From contig NZ_CP121252.1 in NCBI RefSeq assembly GCF_029637705.1, forward strand, positions 3,038,001 to 3,102,000: a DNA stretch of 64,000 nucleotides, written 5' to 3'. The first letter of the stretch is position 1; each line of letters opens with the position of its first letter. A program made the position numbers and the translations under genes. Positions 16,494 to 25,264 of the stretch are shown piece by piece. Below the pieces are notes generated by a model. It searched no databases. It worked only from the letters and a program-made list of their open reading frames with translations, and had not been told where the DNA came from. The DNA is from Citricoccus muralis (GTDB taxonomy: Bacteria > Actinomycetota > Actinomycetes > Actinomycetales > Micrococcaceae).

Positions 16494-16892
16494 CGGCCTG
16501 CCCTGATAGGGCTTGAGACAGCGGTGTGTCGCGATGGGGTATCGAAGCCCTGGCTCGGGCCACCGAGCGGCACCATCTGCCCGAGAGCGCCGAGTGCGCA
16601 CTGGTTCCTTCATAAAGCCGGTGCCGCACCCGGCGCTTTTTCGTGTTCGATAGGTTCTCGGAGTCGAGCTCTCTGACTTCGATGGATATTCATGCCTCTT
16701 CTGATGCGTGCGGGTGCGCGCGAAAATGCTGCTGTTTGCCTGCAAAGTCAACCCCTTTGACGGTATCTGTGGAGAACTTCTTCAGTCACAGAAAATCTGT
16801 GGATGAAACGCCTGTACTATTTATGCTCATTCATGTAGGCTGGATGTATCAAACGCTCGACGAGAGCCGATGTAGATCCGGGAAGGCGGTGT
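16494..16892. other. gene-free stretch of 399 bases
   Basis: No convincing reading frame or tRNA was seen. It holds a weak hairpin with a T run (16614-16641) and, near the DUF222 gene, a small inverted repeat CACAGA-AAA-TCTGTG (16787-16801). The last 100 bases are AT-richer than the surroundings and probably contain the DUF222 promoter. Confidence 0.6.
16614..16641 (+). terminator. possible terminator
   Basis: AAAGCCGG and CCGGCGCTTT pair with a two-base bulge and are followed by further T bases. The stem is imperfect. Confidence 0.45.
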
Positions 16893-18833
16893 GTGCTCAT
16901 GAGTGCCGTGCGCGTTGATGACGCCGCGCCCACCCGGGCCGAATCCGCCGCCGTCGAGTCGTGGTTTGATGGACTCTCGCTGGAGGAGGCCTTCCGCACC
17001 CTGGAACAGGGGCTCCGGGTGGTGTCACGCCGCCTCTCCGCACCCGATGCGCGCTCAGAGTTCACCCAGTTCACGTCGACCAATACAGAGCAGCCCGCGG
17101 GCACCCTCCCGGCCCTGCTCCGCGCCGGCGAAACCCTATCCAAGCTGGTATCTGGTGTGACGTCGCGCCTCGATGGCTTCACGACGGAAGTCTTCGCTCA
17201 ACCGAAGGATCGTGCCGCCCTGTTGGGTCTGCCTGAGAAGGGTAAGGTCGGATTCCGTAACCCCGGTGAATTCCTGCAAGACGCCACGGATATCTCCCGT
17301 CACGCCGCCCAACAGCGCGCCCGTCACGCCGAGCATTTCCAACCTCACGCTCCCCGTCGGCCGCACGATGCCGAACAGAACCACCGTGAGAAGCCGGGAA
17401 GCGCGGGTCAGCTGGGGCGGTTGCTGCCGTCCATCGCCCAGGGGCTGCAGGATCTTTGGCTCGGCACGGACCGGCTGGCGGTCATCACCCGAGCCGTCGA
17501 CAAAATCCGCGCGGCTGCCCAACAGCATCACGTGCCCACCCACGAAGTGGACGAATATCTGCGTACCAGTGATACATTCCTGGCGGAGGCAGCAAAGAAC
17601 GCCTCCTTCGGCGAGTTCAGTGCGGAAGTATCCCGGTGGCGCAACTCGGTGCTGATGAATCTCAGCCCGCAAGACGTTCTCAGCCCCGAGGAGCGCGACG
17701 CCTACCAGGATCGCTCCCTCACCTTCCTGCGCCGCGAGGGTGACCTCTTCCTCTGGCAGATGGCCACCACCCAGGATGGCCACGAAATGCTCTCCCTCGT
17801 CGATTCCGCGGCGAACAGTCCGCGCTCTCGGTCCTCGAAGAATTGCTCCGAGACAACGGACGACACCGATCTGGAGGCACCCGTCGTCGCAGATGACCGC
17901 ACCCGAACCCAACGCGCCCACGATGGGTTCATGGGCGTGCTGACCTCTGGGCTGCGCGGTCTCGACAACGGCCTGCCCGATCAGGGCGGAACCCGTCCAC
18001 AACTCGTGGTGACCGCCGGGTTACTCCCGATGCTGCGCATGGCCCATCACAGCGGCCTACTCCCTGAGACCTTCGACCCCGCGCTCCTGACCGCCGGTTC
18101 CTCCCAGGAGCTCCTGGTCTCAGCCGGGTACAGTGGCGCAGCCGGGGCGGGCATGCTGCGGCGATTGCTCTGCAACGCGGACATCCTCCCGGTGGTGCTG
18201 GGCACCGAGGGCGAGGTGCTCGAAACCGCGAAGTCACACCGCTTGTTCACCACGCACCAGCGCAAGGCTCTGATTGCCCGCGACGGCGGCTGCGCGATTC
18301 CCGGGTGCAGTTTCCCCGCAGCCTGGAGCGAAGCCCACCACATCACCCCGTGGAAAGACGGCGGACCCACCACCATCGACAACGGGGTGCTGCTGTGTAC
18401 GCACCACCACCATGCCGTCCACGACGGACATTGGACCATCACCATGGATCGAGGCGTTCCCTGGTTCACGCCGACGACCAAGTTGCGTCCCTATCTGACG
18501 CATGCGGAGCGCAAGCCTGCCCGCAACACGTACTGGCGCGACCATCCACATCGTTACCTCGACACCGAGGTGAGCCCCGAAGCAACCCTCGACGCTCCGG
18601 GGAGCCCTCAGCCTGCGCTGATTCCGGGGATTGAGACACCCGCGGCATCAGCCTCACCAGAACAGCCCTCCCTGCTCACCGGGGAGGAGTGTGTTCTGGT
18701 TCCGGTGACCGATCCGCCGGAGGATCCGCTACCGCCGATCGCCACCACGTCGTGTCACTTCCGGAAATGGGAACCGCGTGCGGTGCACCGGCTCAAGGTT
18801 CCCGTGCCCGACGACGCCGAACCGGCCGCATAA
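16893..18833 (+). CDS. DUF222/HNH endonuclease-signature protein (13E12 repeat family)
   Basis: The 646-residue protein has a long DUF222 region followed by an HNH nuclease motif near residue 470: KALIARDGGCAIPGCSFPAAWSEAHHITPWKDGG, then TTIDNGVLLCTHHHHAVHDG. Such genes are often multicopy in Actinobacteria and resemble 13E12 repeats; their function is unknown and mobility has been suggested. The GTG at 16893 is six bases after GGAAGG; an ATG at 16899 is also possible. The tail after residue 560 is proline-rich and looks unstructured. No repeats or target duplications were seen around it. Confidence 0.88.
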   Translation: MLMSAVRVDDAAPTRAESAAVESWFDGLSLEEAFRTLEQGLRVVSRRLSAPDARSEFTQFTSTNTEQPAGTLPALLRAGETLSKLVSGVTSRLDGFTTEVFAQPKDRAALLGLPEKGKVGFRNPGEFLQDATDISRHAAQQRARHAEHFQPHAPRRPHDAEQNHREKPGSAGQLGRLLPSIAQGLQDLWLGTDRLAVITRAVDKIRAAAQQHHVPTHEVDEYLRTSDTFLAEAAKNASFGEFSAEVSRWRNSVLMNLSPQDVLSPEERDAYQDRSLTFLRREGDLFLWQMATTQDGHEMLSLVDSAANSPRSRSSKNCSETTDDTDLEAPVVADDRTRTQRAHDGFMGVLTSGLRGLDNGLPDQGGTRPQLVVTAGLLPMLRMAHHSGLLPETFDPALLTAGSSQELLVSAGYSGAAGAGMLRRLLCNADILPVVLGTEGEVLETAKSHRLFTTHQRKALIARDGGCAIPGCSFPAAWSEAHHITPWKDGGPTTIDNGVLLCTHHHHAVHDGHWTITMDRGVPWFTPTTKLRPYLTHAERKPARNTYWRDHPHRYLDTEVSPEATLDAPGSPQPALIPGIETPAASASPEQPSLLTGEECVLVPVTDPPEDPLPPIATTSCHFRKWEPRAVHRLKVPVPDDAEPAA

Positions 18834-18931
18834 TTCCATTGAACGAGGCCACCTCCAGCCGGCATCGAGACCAGTGAAGCACTCCCGACCCACAGCGGTC
18901 GAACCCTACCCTGCCCAGATAAACTGCTCGG

Positions 18932-19229
18932 GTGGGTCATGACCGGCCTGAATTTATCGAGCGGTTCGCCGACTACTGGGCGATCGAAGGCGCCTCGCGC
19001 ATCGAAGGCCGCATCGCCGCCTATCTGCTGCTCGATGACTCGGCCGGGGTCAGCGCCGCCGCCATCTCCGAGGAACTCGGAGTGAGTCGAGGATCGGTGT
19101 CCACTATTACCCGCCGGCAGCCCCGCCCACACCCGCCTCGAGAATATGCGTGACTACATGGGGTGGTTCGTCGACGACGCCCGACTGCCCGAGGCCTGGG
19201 CCCGGTTCAAAGCCGAGCGCAACGGGTAA
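18932..19229 (+). pseudogene. GbsR/MarR-like regulator with internal deletion
   Basis: The N-terminal winged helix is intact (EFIERFADYWAIEGASRIEGRIAAYLLLDDSAGVSAAAISEELGVSRGSVSTITR). The frame then runs into unrelated arginine/proline codons and a stop at 19151-19153. In another frame the normal C-terminus of this family continues (ENMRDYMGWFVDDARLPEAWARFKAERNG, stop 19227-19229). About 70 middle residues appear to be lost, together with the frame. The GTG start lies six bases after TAAACT (18920-18925), so its promoter still looks intact. Confidence 0.8.
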
Positions 19230-19249
19230 CCCACCGGAACCGGCACAGC

Positions 19250-20032
19250 TCACCGCGCCAGGGGCACCACCATGGGAGTGCCGGACTGCGGGTCGGCGAC
19301 CATCTCACAGGCCAGCCCGAACACCTCGGCCACCAGATCCGAGGTCATGACCTCCGACGGCGCGCCCGATGCAACCACCTGCCCGTGGTTCATCACCACC
19401 ACCTCGTCGGCATAGCGGGCCGCCTGATTCAGGTCATGCAGCACGGCCACCACGGTGCGACCATCGGCCACCATGTCCTGGCACAGGTGCAGCACCTCGA
19501 TCTGATGGGCCACATCAAGAAACGACGTTGGCTCATCGAGCAACACCAAAGAGGTGTCCTGGGCCAACACCATCGCAATCCACACCCTTTGCCGCTGCCC
19601 ACCGGACAGCCCCAGCACCGGTTCATCGCGCAACTCCGCCACACCGGTCGCGTCCAGGGCAGACTCCACCGCGTCGTCGTCGCCCGGGGCCCACTGCCGC
19701 AACGGCCCGTGGTACGGGTGCCGGCCACGCGCCACTAACGAGCGCACCGTCACGCCGTCAGGTGTCACCGGGTGCTGAGGTAACAGCGCCACTCGACGCG
19801 CGATCTCCTTGGTCCGCCACTGCTGCAGCGGTTTCTCCTCCAGCACCACGTGCCCGGACTCGGGCTTCAGGGTGCGCGCCAAGGTTTTCACCAGGGTCGA
19901 CTTCCCGCAACCATTCGGTCCGATCACCGCGGTAAAACGGCCCGGCGGCACCGCGAAATCCAAGTCCTGCAGCACGGGAGCGCCGCCGTAGCCCACCGTG
20001 ATGGACTCGGCGCGCAAGGTGGATTGCGTCAT
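19250..20032 (-). CDS. iron-siderophore ABC transporter ATPase (FecE/FepC type)
   Basis: The roughly 260-residue protein has Walker A (GPNGCGKSTLVKTLAR near residue 38), the siderophore-transporter motif VRSLVARGRHPYHGPLRQW, signature LSGGQRQRVWIAMVLAQ, Walker B (LVLLDEPTSFLD) and LHDLNQAARYADEVVVM. It energises uptake through the two FecCD permeases encoded just upstream. The ATG at 20032 overlaps the stop of the permease gene (ATGA) and has GGAGGAAG upstream; an earlier in-frame ATG at 20050 is less likely. Confidence 0.93.
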   Translation of the reverse strand: MTQSTLRAESITVGYGGAPVLQDLDFAVPPGRFTAVIGPNGCGKSTLVKTLARTLKPESGHVVLEEKPLQQWRTKEIARRVALLPQHPVTPDGVTVRSLVARGRHPYHGPLRQWAPGDDDAVESALDATGVAELRDEPVLGLSGGQRQRVWIAMVLAQDTSLVLLDEPTSFLDVAHQIEVLHLCQDMVADGRTVVAVLHDLNQAARYADEVVVMNHGQVVASGAPSEVMTSDLVAEVFGLACEMVADPQSGTPMVVPLAR

Positions 20033-21057
20033 ATGCTGGTCTTCCTCCATTCGGTCACGAGCAAGTAGCCGAGGTAGGCCCCGCCCACCCCGGCGGTGAT
20101 GATGCCCACGGGCAGCCCGTCAAACACCTGCTGCGCCAGCAGATCCGCCGCGAGCATGATGACTGCACCGGTGAGCCCGGCCAGTACGAGGTTCGGACCC
20201 GGGGCACGCGAGAGTCGACGGGCGATGTGCGGAGCAGTCAGCGCCACGAAGGCAATGGGGCCGGAGACGGCGACAGCTGATGCCGCGAGCAGCGTCGACA
20301 GGACAATGGCCGCGGTGCGAGTGCCCACGGCCGAGCCCCCCAACCCTTCGGCGACGTCGTCTCCGAGATCCATCAGTTGCAGCCGCGTGGACCACCATCC
20401 GACCACGGGCAGCAGGACGAGCAACGCCACCCCGATGATCGCGGCGTGCCCCAGCGACCGCGAGTTCAGGCTGCCCGCAATGTAGGCGGCCAGCTGGGAT
20501 CCGTGGTCACGCAACACCACCGCCACCACGTACTGCGTGACGGCAGTGGCCATCGCCGCCACCGCAATGCCGGTGATGATCACCCGCGCCGGGGAGGCAA
20601 ACCCCAGACCGGTGGACACGTAGACCAACCCGATGGCGGCGCCGGCACCCAGCACCGCGCCCACGGGGGTGGAGAGCCCGGGTGCCATCAGCGTCGCCAC
20701 TGCCACCCCGGCTCCGGCACCGGCGGCCAGGCCGAGCACGTCTGGGGAACCCAGTGGATTACGGGTCACGGTTTGGAACAGCCCGCCGGAGACACCCAGC
20801 GCGACACCGACCCCGATCGCCACCAGCAGCCGCGGCCCGCGCAACCGCTCCAGCACGAACCGGGTGGACGCACTCATCTCCCCCTGCACGGCAGCCACCA
20901 CATCAACCGGGCCGAGTCCGAGGTCCCCCAGGGTTAGGGTCACCGCAGCCAACAGCACCACCGCCGCCACCAGCATCAACGCCAGTCGGCGGGACCGACG
21001 TCGCACCGGAAGCAGCACCGGGCCCAGACGGTACCAGGTGACAGAGTGGGCCATCAC
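20029..21057 (-). CDS. FecCD-family siderophore permease, second subunit
   Basis: The 342-residue protein has about nine to ten membrane segments and the family patterns RLRGPRLLVAIGVGVALGVSGGLFQTVTRNPLGSPDVLG and GPIAFVALTAPHIARRL. It pairs with the permease encoded upstream to form the channel of the siderophore importer. Translation begins at a GTG that overlaps the previous stop (GTGA), or at the next codon, ATG. It is expected to share the iron-regulated promoter at 23159. Confidence 0.92.
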   Translation of the reverse strand: MMAHSVTWYRLGPVLLPVRRRSRRLALMLVAAVVLLAAVTLTLGDLGLGPVDVVAAVQGEMSASTRFVLERLRGPRLLVAIGVGVALGVSGGLFQTVTRNPLGSPDVLGLAAGAGAGVAVATLMAPGLSTPVGAVLGAGAAIGLVYVSTGLGFASPARVIITGIAVAAMATAVTQYVVAVVLRDHGSQLAAYIAGSLNSRSLGHAAIIGVALLVLLPVVGWWSTRLQLMDLGDDVAEGLGGSAVGTRTAAIVLSTLLAASAVAVSGPIAFVALTAPHIARRLSRAPGPNLVLAGLTGAVIMLAADLLAQQVFDGLPVGIITAGVGGAYLGYLLVTEWRKTSI

Positions 21058-22106
21058 ACACCCGCCCGTCCGCGGCGGACCGCCAGCAGCAGGAACGGCG
21101 CCCCCACGAACGCAGTCACCACGCCGACCATCAGTTCTTGGGGCCGGGCGATCACCCGCGCGACGACGTCGGAAGCCAGCAGCAGCGCGGCCCCGCCGAG
21201 CGCGTTCAGGGGGATCTGCCAGCGCACGTCGGCCGGGGCCACCGCCCTCATCATGTGGGGAACCGCCAGCCCCACAAACGCCACCGGCCCGACGGCCGCC
21301 GTCGCACCCGCGGCCAACAGCGTCGCGGCCAGAATCCCGCCAGCGCGCACCCAGGGCACGTGCACCCCCAGCGAGGTGGCCACGTCGTCACCGAGCGCCA
21401 ACGAATTCAGGCCGGAACTCAGTGCGAGCGCGAGCAAAAACCCGAGTAGCAGCGCCGGCGCCACCGCCGTCACGGTGTCAAAACGAGCCCCGGCCAGCGA
21501 GCCCACCACCCAGTGACGGTAAGAGTCGAACGCATCCGGGCGCGTGAGGATCATGGCCTGAATGTAGGCGTACAGCACCGCGGAAATCACCGCCCCGGCC
21601 AGCACGAGCGGAATCACGGAGTCGGTTTTCGACGGCCGCCCCAACAGGTACACCGCCAGCACCGCGATCACCGCGCCGGGCAACGCAATCCATACCGCCC
21701 CGCGCACGCTGGACGCCCCAAAGAACGCGACGGCGGTCACCACCGCAGCGGAGGATCCGGCGGTCACCCCGAGCAACCCGGGCTCGCCCAGCGGGTTGCG
21801 CGTGATCGCCTGGATGATGACCCCGGACACCGCGAGCGCCGCGCCCACCAGCGCGCCCATCACGGTACGCGGCACCCGAGCGGCCACCACCTCGCGCACG
21901 TAGGCCAGCGAATCGTCCGGGGTACCGGTCACCACCGCCCAGGTATCCGCAGCGCTGATCACCCGCGAACCGAACAGGATGGAACACACGACGGCGACGC
22001 CCAACACGAGCGCCGTCACGGTCAGGGTAGCCGCGCCCCGACCAGCCGCACCCCGACCAGCTGCACCCCGGTGCGTCGTCGAGCTACTCCGCGTCGACGT
22101 TCTCAA
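21054..22106 (-). CDS. FecCD-family siderophore permease, first subunit
   Basis: The 350-residue protein carries RVPRTVMGALVGAALAVSGVIIQAITRNPLGEPGLLGVTAG and GPVAFVGLAVPHMMRAV, standard for FecCD permeases. The N-terminus contains a short Gly-Arg-Ala repeat encoded by a 15-bp tandem repeat (22031-22075). The start overlaps the end of the binding-protein gene by 23 bases, so the four genes 23112 to 19250 form one operon. Confidence 0.92.
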   Translation of the reverse strand: MRTSTRSSSTTHRGAAGRGAAGRGAATLTVTALVLGVAVVCSILFGSRVISAADTWAVVTGTPDDSLAYVREVVAARVPRTVMGALVGAALAVSGVIIQAITRNPLGEPGLLGVTAGSSAAVVTAVAFFGASSVRGAVWIALPGAVIAVLAVYLLGRPSKTDSVIPLVLAGAVISAVLYAYIQAMILTRPDAFDSYRHWVVGSLAGARFDTVTAVAPALLLGFLLALALSSGLNSLALGDDVATSLGVHVPWVRAGGILAATLLAAGATAAVGPVAFVGLAVPHMMRAVAPADVRWQIPLNALGGAALLLASDVVARVIARPQELMVGVVTAFVGAPFLLLAVRRGRAGV

Positions 22107-23112
22107 TGGCCTCCTCGATCATGGGCTGGTACCGCTCGATCACCCACGGCACGGTCAGCGGGTTGATGATGGACGACGCCGTCACGAACGATTGGTCCTC
22201 GGCAGCCACCACGGCGCCGTTGTCGATGGCGGGGATAGAACCGTAGAGCTCCTGCGATTCGATTTCTTGGCGGTTCGCCGCGTCCGAGTAGAAGGTGAAG
22301 ATCAGGTCGGAATCGTTGAGCATGTCCGCATTTTCTAGCCCGATCATGGCGGAGTCGGTGCCGGGCACGTCGTACTCGGCGAGATCTTGGGCGCTCAGAT
22401 CGGGGGTCAGGCCGAGTCCGGAGAGCATGGCCACGCGCTGCTCGCCGGGGTAGAACACACCCAGGGTGCCCGGGCCGTCGTTGTAAATGTAGGAGAACGT
22501 ATAACGAGACCAGTCCTCACGGGCGGCCTCGTCGAACTGGTTCTCTATGTCCTGAATCAGCGTCTCCGCCTGGTCCGCTTCACCCAGCGCCTTGGCCACC
22601 ACGTTAATCTGTTCCTCCCAGGTGATCACCCAGGGCTGCTCCTCGTAGGCCACGGTGGGCGCAATGTCGTTGAGCACGTCGAACTGTTCCTGGGTGACGC
22701 CGGACCAGGGTGCCAGAATCACGTCGGGTTCCAGGGCGACGATCGCTTCCACATCGAGTTCGGTGGAACCGGTGAACTGTTCGGGCAGTTCGTCTCCGGA
22801 CTCCTCGACGGCGTCGTGAATCCAGGGCAGGTACCCGGTCTCATCCGCGCCCCACGGGTACTCTTCGATGCCCACCGGGGTCACCCCGAGCGCAATGGCG
22901 GTCTCGGCTGAACCCTGGCCCAGGGTTACCACGCGCTCTGGCTTGTCGGTGATCTCTGCGGTGCCCAGGGCGTGCTCGATCGTCACCGGGGTGAAGTCGT
23001 CTCCCTCAGCACCGGTCTCGGCGCCGCCGTCGTCGGAGGAGCAGGAGGTCAGCGCGAACAGCAGGGCAAGCGAGCCTGCCGCCAACGTTCCACGCGTGCG
23101 TGAAGAGATCAT
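22084..23112 (-). CDS. iron-siderophore ABC transporter binding lipoprotein
   Basis: The 342-residue lipoprotein has the lipobox LTSC near residue 23, then VTIEHALGTAEITDKPERVVTLGQGSAETAIALGVTPVGIEEYPWG and LEPDVILAPWSGVTQEQFDVLNDIAPTVAY, typical of FhuD/FepB-like ligand capture at the membrane face. It heads the operon with two permeases and the ATPase. A GGGGAGG site is next to the ATG, and a DtxR box lies 47 bases upstream. Confidence 0.93.
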   Translation of the reverse strand: MISSRTRGTLAAGSLALLFALTSCSSDDGGAETGAEGDDFTPVTIEHALGTAEITDKPERVVTLGQGSAETAIALGVTPVGIEEYPWGADETGYLPWIHDAVEESGDELPEQFTGSTELDVEAIVALEPDVILAPWSGVTQEQFDVLNDIAPTVAYEEQPWVITWEEQINVVAKALGEADQAETLIQDIENQFDEAAREDWSRYTFSYIYNDGPGTLGVFYPGEQRVAMLSGLGLTPDLSAQDLAEYDVPGTDSAMIGLENADMLNDSDLIFTFYSDAANRQEIESQELYGSIPAIDNGAVVAAEDQSFVTASSIINPLTVPWVIERYQPMIEEAIENVDAE

Positions 23113-23158
23113 GGGGAGGCCCTTTCCGTAGCCATCACAAAGTTGTGCGGCTATGAGT

Positions 23159-23177
23159 TTAGGTTAGCCTCTCTTAA
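23159..23177 (-). promoter_or_regulatory. DtxR/IdeR iron box
   Basis: On the reverse strand this reads TTAAGAGAGGCTAACCTAA, matching 16 of 19 consensus positions. It lies upstream of the siderophore operon and overlaps the last codons of the Pr6Pr-family gene (stop at 23164). Confidence 0.85.
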
Positions 23178-23871
23178 ATTTCAAACGGTTTGAAGCGAGA
23201 ACTCGGTCGACGGCAAACATCACCCCGACGACGACGAGATACACCACCAGGATCACCCCGACCGTGGGGCCCACCACGCCCCAGCCCCGCCCCGGCACAT
23301 CCAGGATGTCGTAGGGGTACCAGTCCAGCAGCGGGCCGCGGAAAAGTGTGGCTCCCAGCCACGTCAGCGGCAGGATTGTCGAGGCCAGTATTCGTCGCCC
23401 GGTGGTCTCCCCGCGCGGGCCGAACACCAGCCACACCGCGGGCGCCAGCACCGGCAAGACCACATGCGCCAGCGTGTCGTTCCACCACTCGACGCCGACC
23501 AGGGGCGAGTCGTCGCGCAACAGCACGTTAAAGACCAGCCCGGTAATCGCGATGCAGCCGATGGAGGCGATGCGCACGACGGCGAACACCGCGCCCCACC
23601 GGCCCACCACGCGGCCCGCCGGGCGTACCGCAGCAGCCACCGACGCGATCAGCACCAGCAGGCACGAGGTCACCGTAAAGTACGCGGGCTGATTCGCCAT
23701 GTGCTCCCACCCGGCGTCGAACCCGCCGGCGTAGCCCACATGGTCGGGTAACTGGCTGTGTTTCCAGCTGCCGATATTCATCGACGTCGACACCGCGGCC
23801 AGTGCCACCAATGCGACGACGCCGTGGGCGATCCGCGCCGTCCGGGCCGCCCGGTTGAACTGAACGATCAC
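23164..23871 (-). CDS. Pr6Pr-family membrane protein
   Basis: The 235-residue protein has six or so membrane segments with the family pattern NDTLAHVVLPVLAPAVWLVFGPRG and GATLFRGPLLDWYPYDILD. The function of the family is unknown. The GTG start overlaps the stop of the PEBP gene (GTGA), so the two are probably cotranscribed. Its 3' end runs into the DtxR box of the next operon. Confidence 0.85.
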   Translation of the reverse strand: MIVQFNRAARTARIAHGVVALVALAAVSTSMNIGSWKHSQLPDHVGYAGGFDAGWEHMANQPAYFTVTSCLLVLIASVAAAVRPAGRVVGRWGAVFAVVRIASIGCIAITGLVFNVLLRDDSPLVGVEWWNDTLAHVVLPVLAPAVWLVFGPRGETTGRRILASTILPLTWLGATLFRGPLLDWYPYDILDVPGRGWGVVGPTVGVILVVYLVVVGVMFAVDRVLASNRLKFKRG

Positions 23872-24443
23872 TCGGTGATCTCGCCGGTCACCACCAGGGT
23901 CGCCCGGCCGATCTCGTGGCCGAAGCGGTTGAACCCGAAGAACGCGTTCGAGGCATCCGCGGGAATGTCCAGCTCCGGTACATCCAGGGCGTGCACGGTG
24001 ATGAAGTAGCGGTGCTCCCCGTGTCCGGCCGGCGGGGCGGCACCGATGAAGCCGGTTCCTCCGCCGTCGTGCTTCAGTTGGAACGCACCCGCTGGCAGCC
24101 CGGAACCATCCGCCACCCCGGCGTTTTCTGCCAGCTCGGTCACCTCAGCAGGAATGTTGCCCACCGACCAGTGCCAGAACCCTGATCCGGTGGGAGCGTC
24201 CGGGTCGTACACCGTCACCGCGTAGGACCGCGTGCCCTCGGGCGCACCCGACCAGCTCAGCTGCGGGGACACGTCTTCGCCCCCGGGCACCCCGAAGGCC
24301 CCGGAATACTGCGCCGCGGGCCACGCCCCGCCATCGGTCACCGTGGTGGAGGTGACGCTGAATTCGGGCACCGTTTCCAGTCGGGAGTAGGGGTCGTTGC
24401 CGCGGGAGTGGAATTCGGAGGTGCCAGCGGGTGTGTCGGTCAT
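23868..24443 (-). CDS. YbhB/YbcL-type PEBP-family protein
   Basis: The 191-residue protein matches the phosphatidylethanolamine-binding-like family: DVSPQLSWSGAPEGTRSYAVTVYDPDAPTGSGFWHWSVGNIP (the DPDxP and HW motifs line the anion site), GFIGAAPPAGHGEHRYFITVHAL, and a C-terminal FGFNRFGHEIGRATLVVTGEI. It is cytoplasmic with no signal peptide. Bacterial members have no settled role. TAGGAG lies five bases before the ATG, and the gene is followed by an overlapping Pr6Pr gene. Confidence 0.92.
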   Translation of the reverse strand: MTDTPAGTSEFHSRGNDPYSRLETVPEFSVTSTTVTDGGAWPAAQYSGAFGVPGGEDVSPQLSWSGAPEGTRSYAVTVYDPDAPTGSGFWHWSVGNIPAEVTELAENAGVADGSGLPAGAFQLKHDGGGTGFIGAAPPAGHGEHRYFITVHALDVPELDIPADASNAFFGFNRFGHEIGRATLVVTGEITE

Positions 24444-24634
24444 GATGACTCCTATCTTCGGTATCCTTCGGCCAGAACAGCCAGAGTTTCCTTCAGCCTA
24501 AGCCGCCCACCGTGGGCTCGTCACGCGCAGACATACAGCTGGCTTCGCCCCCTGCCCGTCACCACCGGGACCGGTACGGTATGAACAGCAACGGTTAACC
24601 CAGCCCGCACAGCACCTCTTTCGAAAGGACCACC

Positions 24635-25171
24635 GTGAAACTCGGCGTCGTCATTCTTTCCGTCCGCTCCCCGCGCAAGGCCGATTCGGTGAGCGCCTGG
24701 GTGCTTGATCGCCTGAACACCCGCGCGCTGGACGACGTCGAGTGGACCACCCTGGACCTGGCCGACTACGACCTCCCCGCCCTGCGCCGCTACGGTCAGT
24801 CCGGGGAGGCCGACGCCCCGGCGGATCTGGTGCGGTGGCGCGACGACGTCGATCGTTGCGACGGGTTCCTGTTCATCACCCCCGAGTACAACCGTGCCAT
24901 GCCCGGATACGCGAAGAACGCCTACGATCTGCTCGATGCACCCTGGATGAACAAACCGGTCGCGTTCGTCTCGTACGGGGGCGTGGGCGGGGCGCGCGCG
25001 GTGGATGCCTGGCGGGTCAGCATTCAGCCGTACAACCAGCCCAGCATCGGGCACCAGGTGCTGCTCTACAACCGCTTCGATTTTGAGGGGGATACCCTGA
25101 ACCCCACCGACCGGCACACCCAGACCCTGGATAAGGTGGTGGACGAGCTGGTGCGGGTCGCCGCGCGCTGA
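24635..25171 (+). CDS. NAD(P)H-dependent FMN reductase family protein
   Basis: The 178-residue flavodoxin-fold protein has the phosphate-binding start LGVVILSVRSPRKADSVSAWVL, the flavin loop FLFITPEYNRAMPGYAKNAYDLL, and FVSYGGVGGARAVDAWR, all typical of the FMN_red family. It would reduce FMN or quinones with NAD(P)H. AAAGGA lies before the GTG start. The next gene, a flavoprotein, is 93 bases downstream, but a shared pathway is not proven. Confidence 0.9.
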   Translation: MKLGVVILSVRSPRKADSVSAWVLDRLNTRALDDVEWTTLDLADYDLPALRRYGQSGEADAPADLVRWRDDVDRCDGFLFITPEYNRAMPGYAKNAYDLLDAPWMNKPVAFVSYGGVGGARAVDAWRVSIQPYNQPSIGHQVLLYNRFDFEGDTLNPTDRHTQTLDKVVDELVRVAAR

Positions 25172-25264
25172 ATCACTCCCGATCAACGGGACCTGTGTGG
25201 TCCACAGCACCCGCTTGTCGCGACGATGGACCAAAATCCCCCGTTACGAAGGGCAGAAATCGTC

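Noticed and set aside
16494-16640. tRNA gene in the gap after the NAD(P)-binding gene
   Set aside because: No cloverleaf with a matching acceptor stem and T-arm could be drawn; only a hairpin is present.
16893-18833. DUF222/HNH gene as an intact mobile element
   Set aside because: The family has been linked to mobility, but no inverted repeats, target duplication or recombinase were seen around it.
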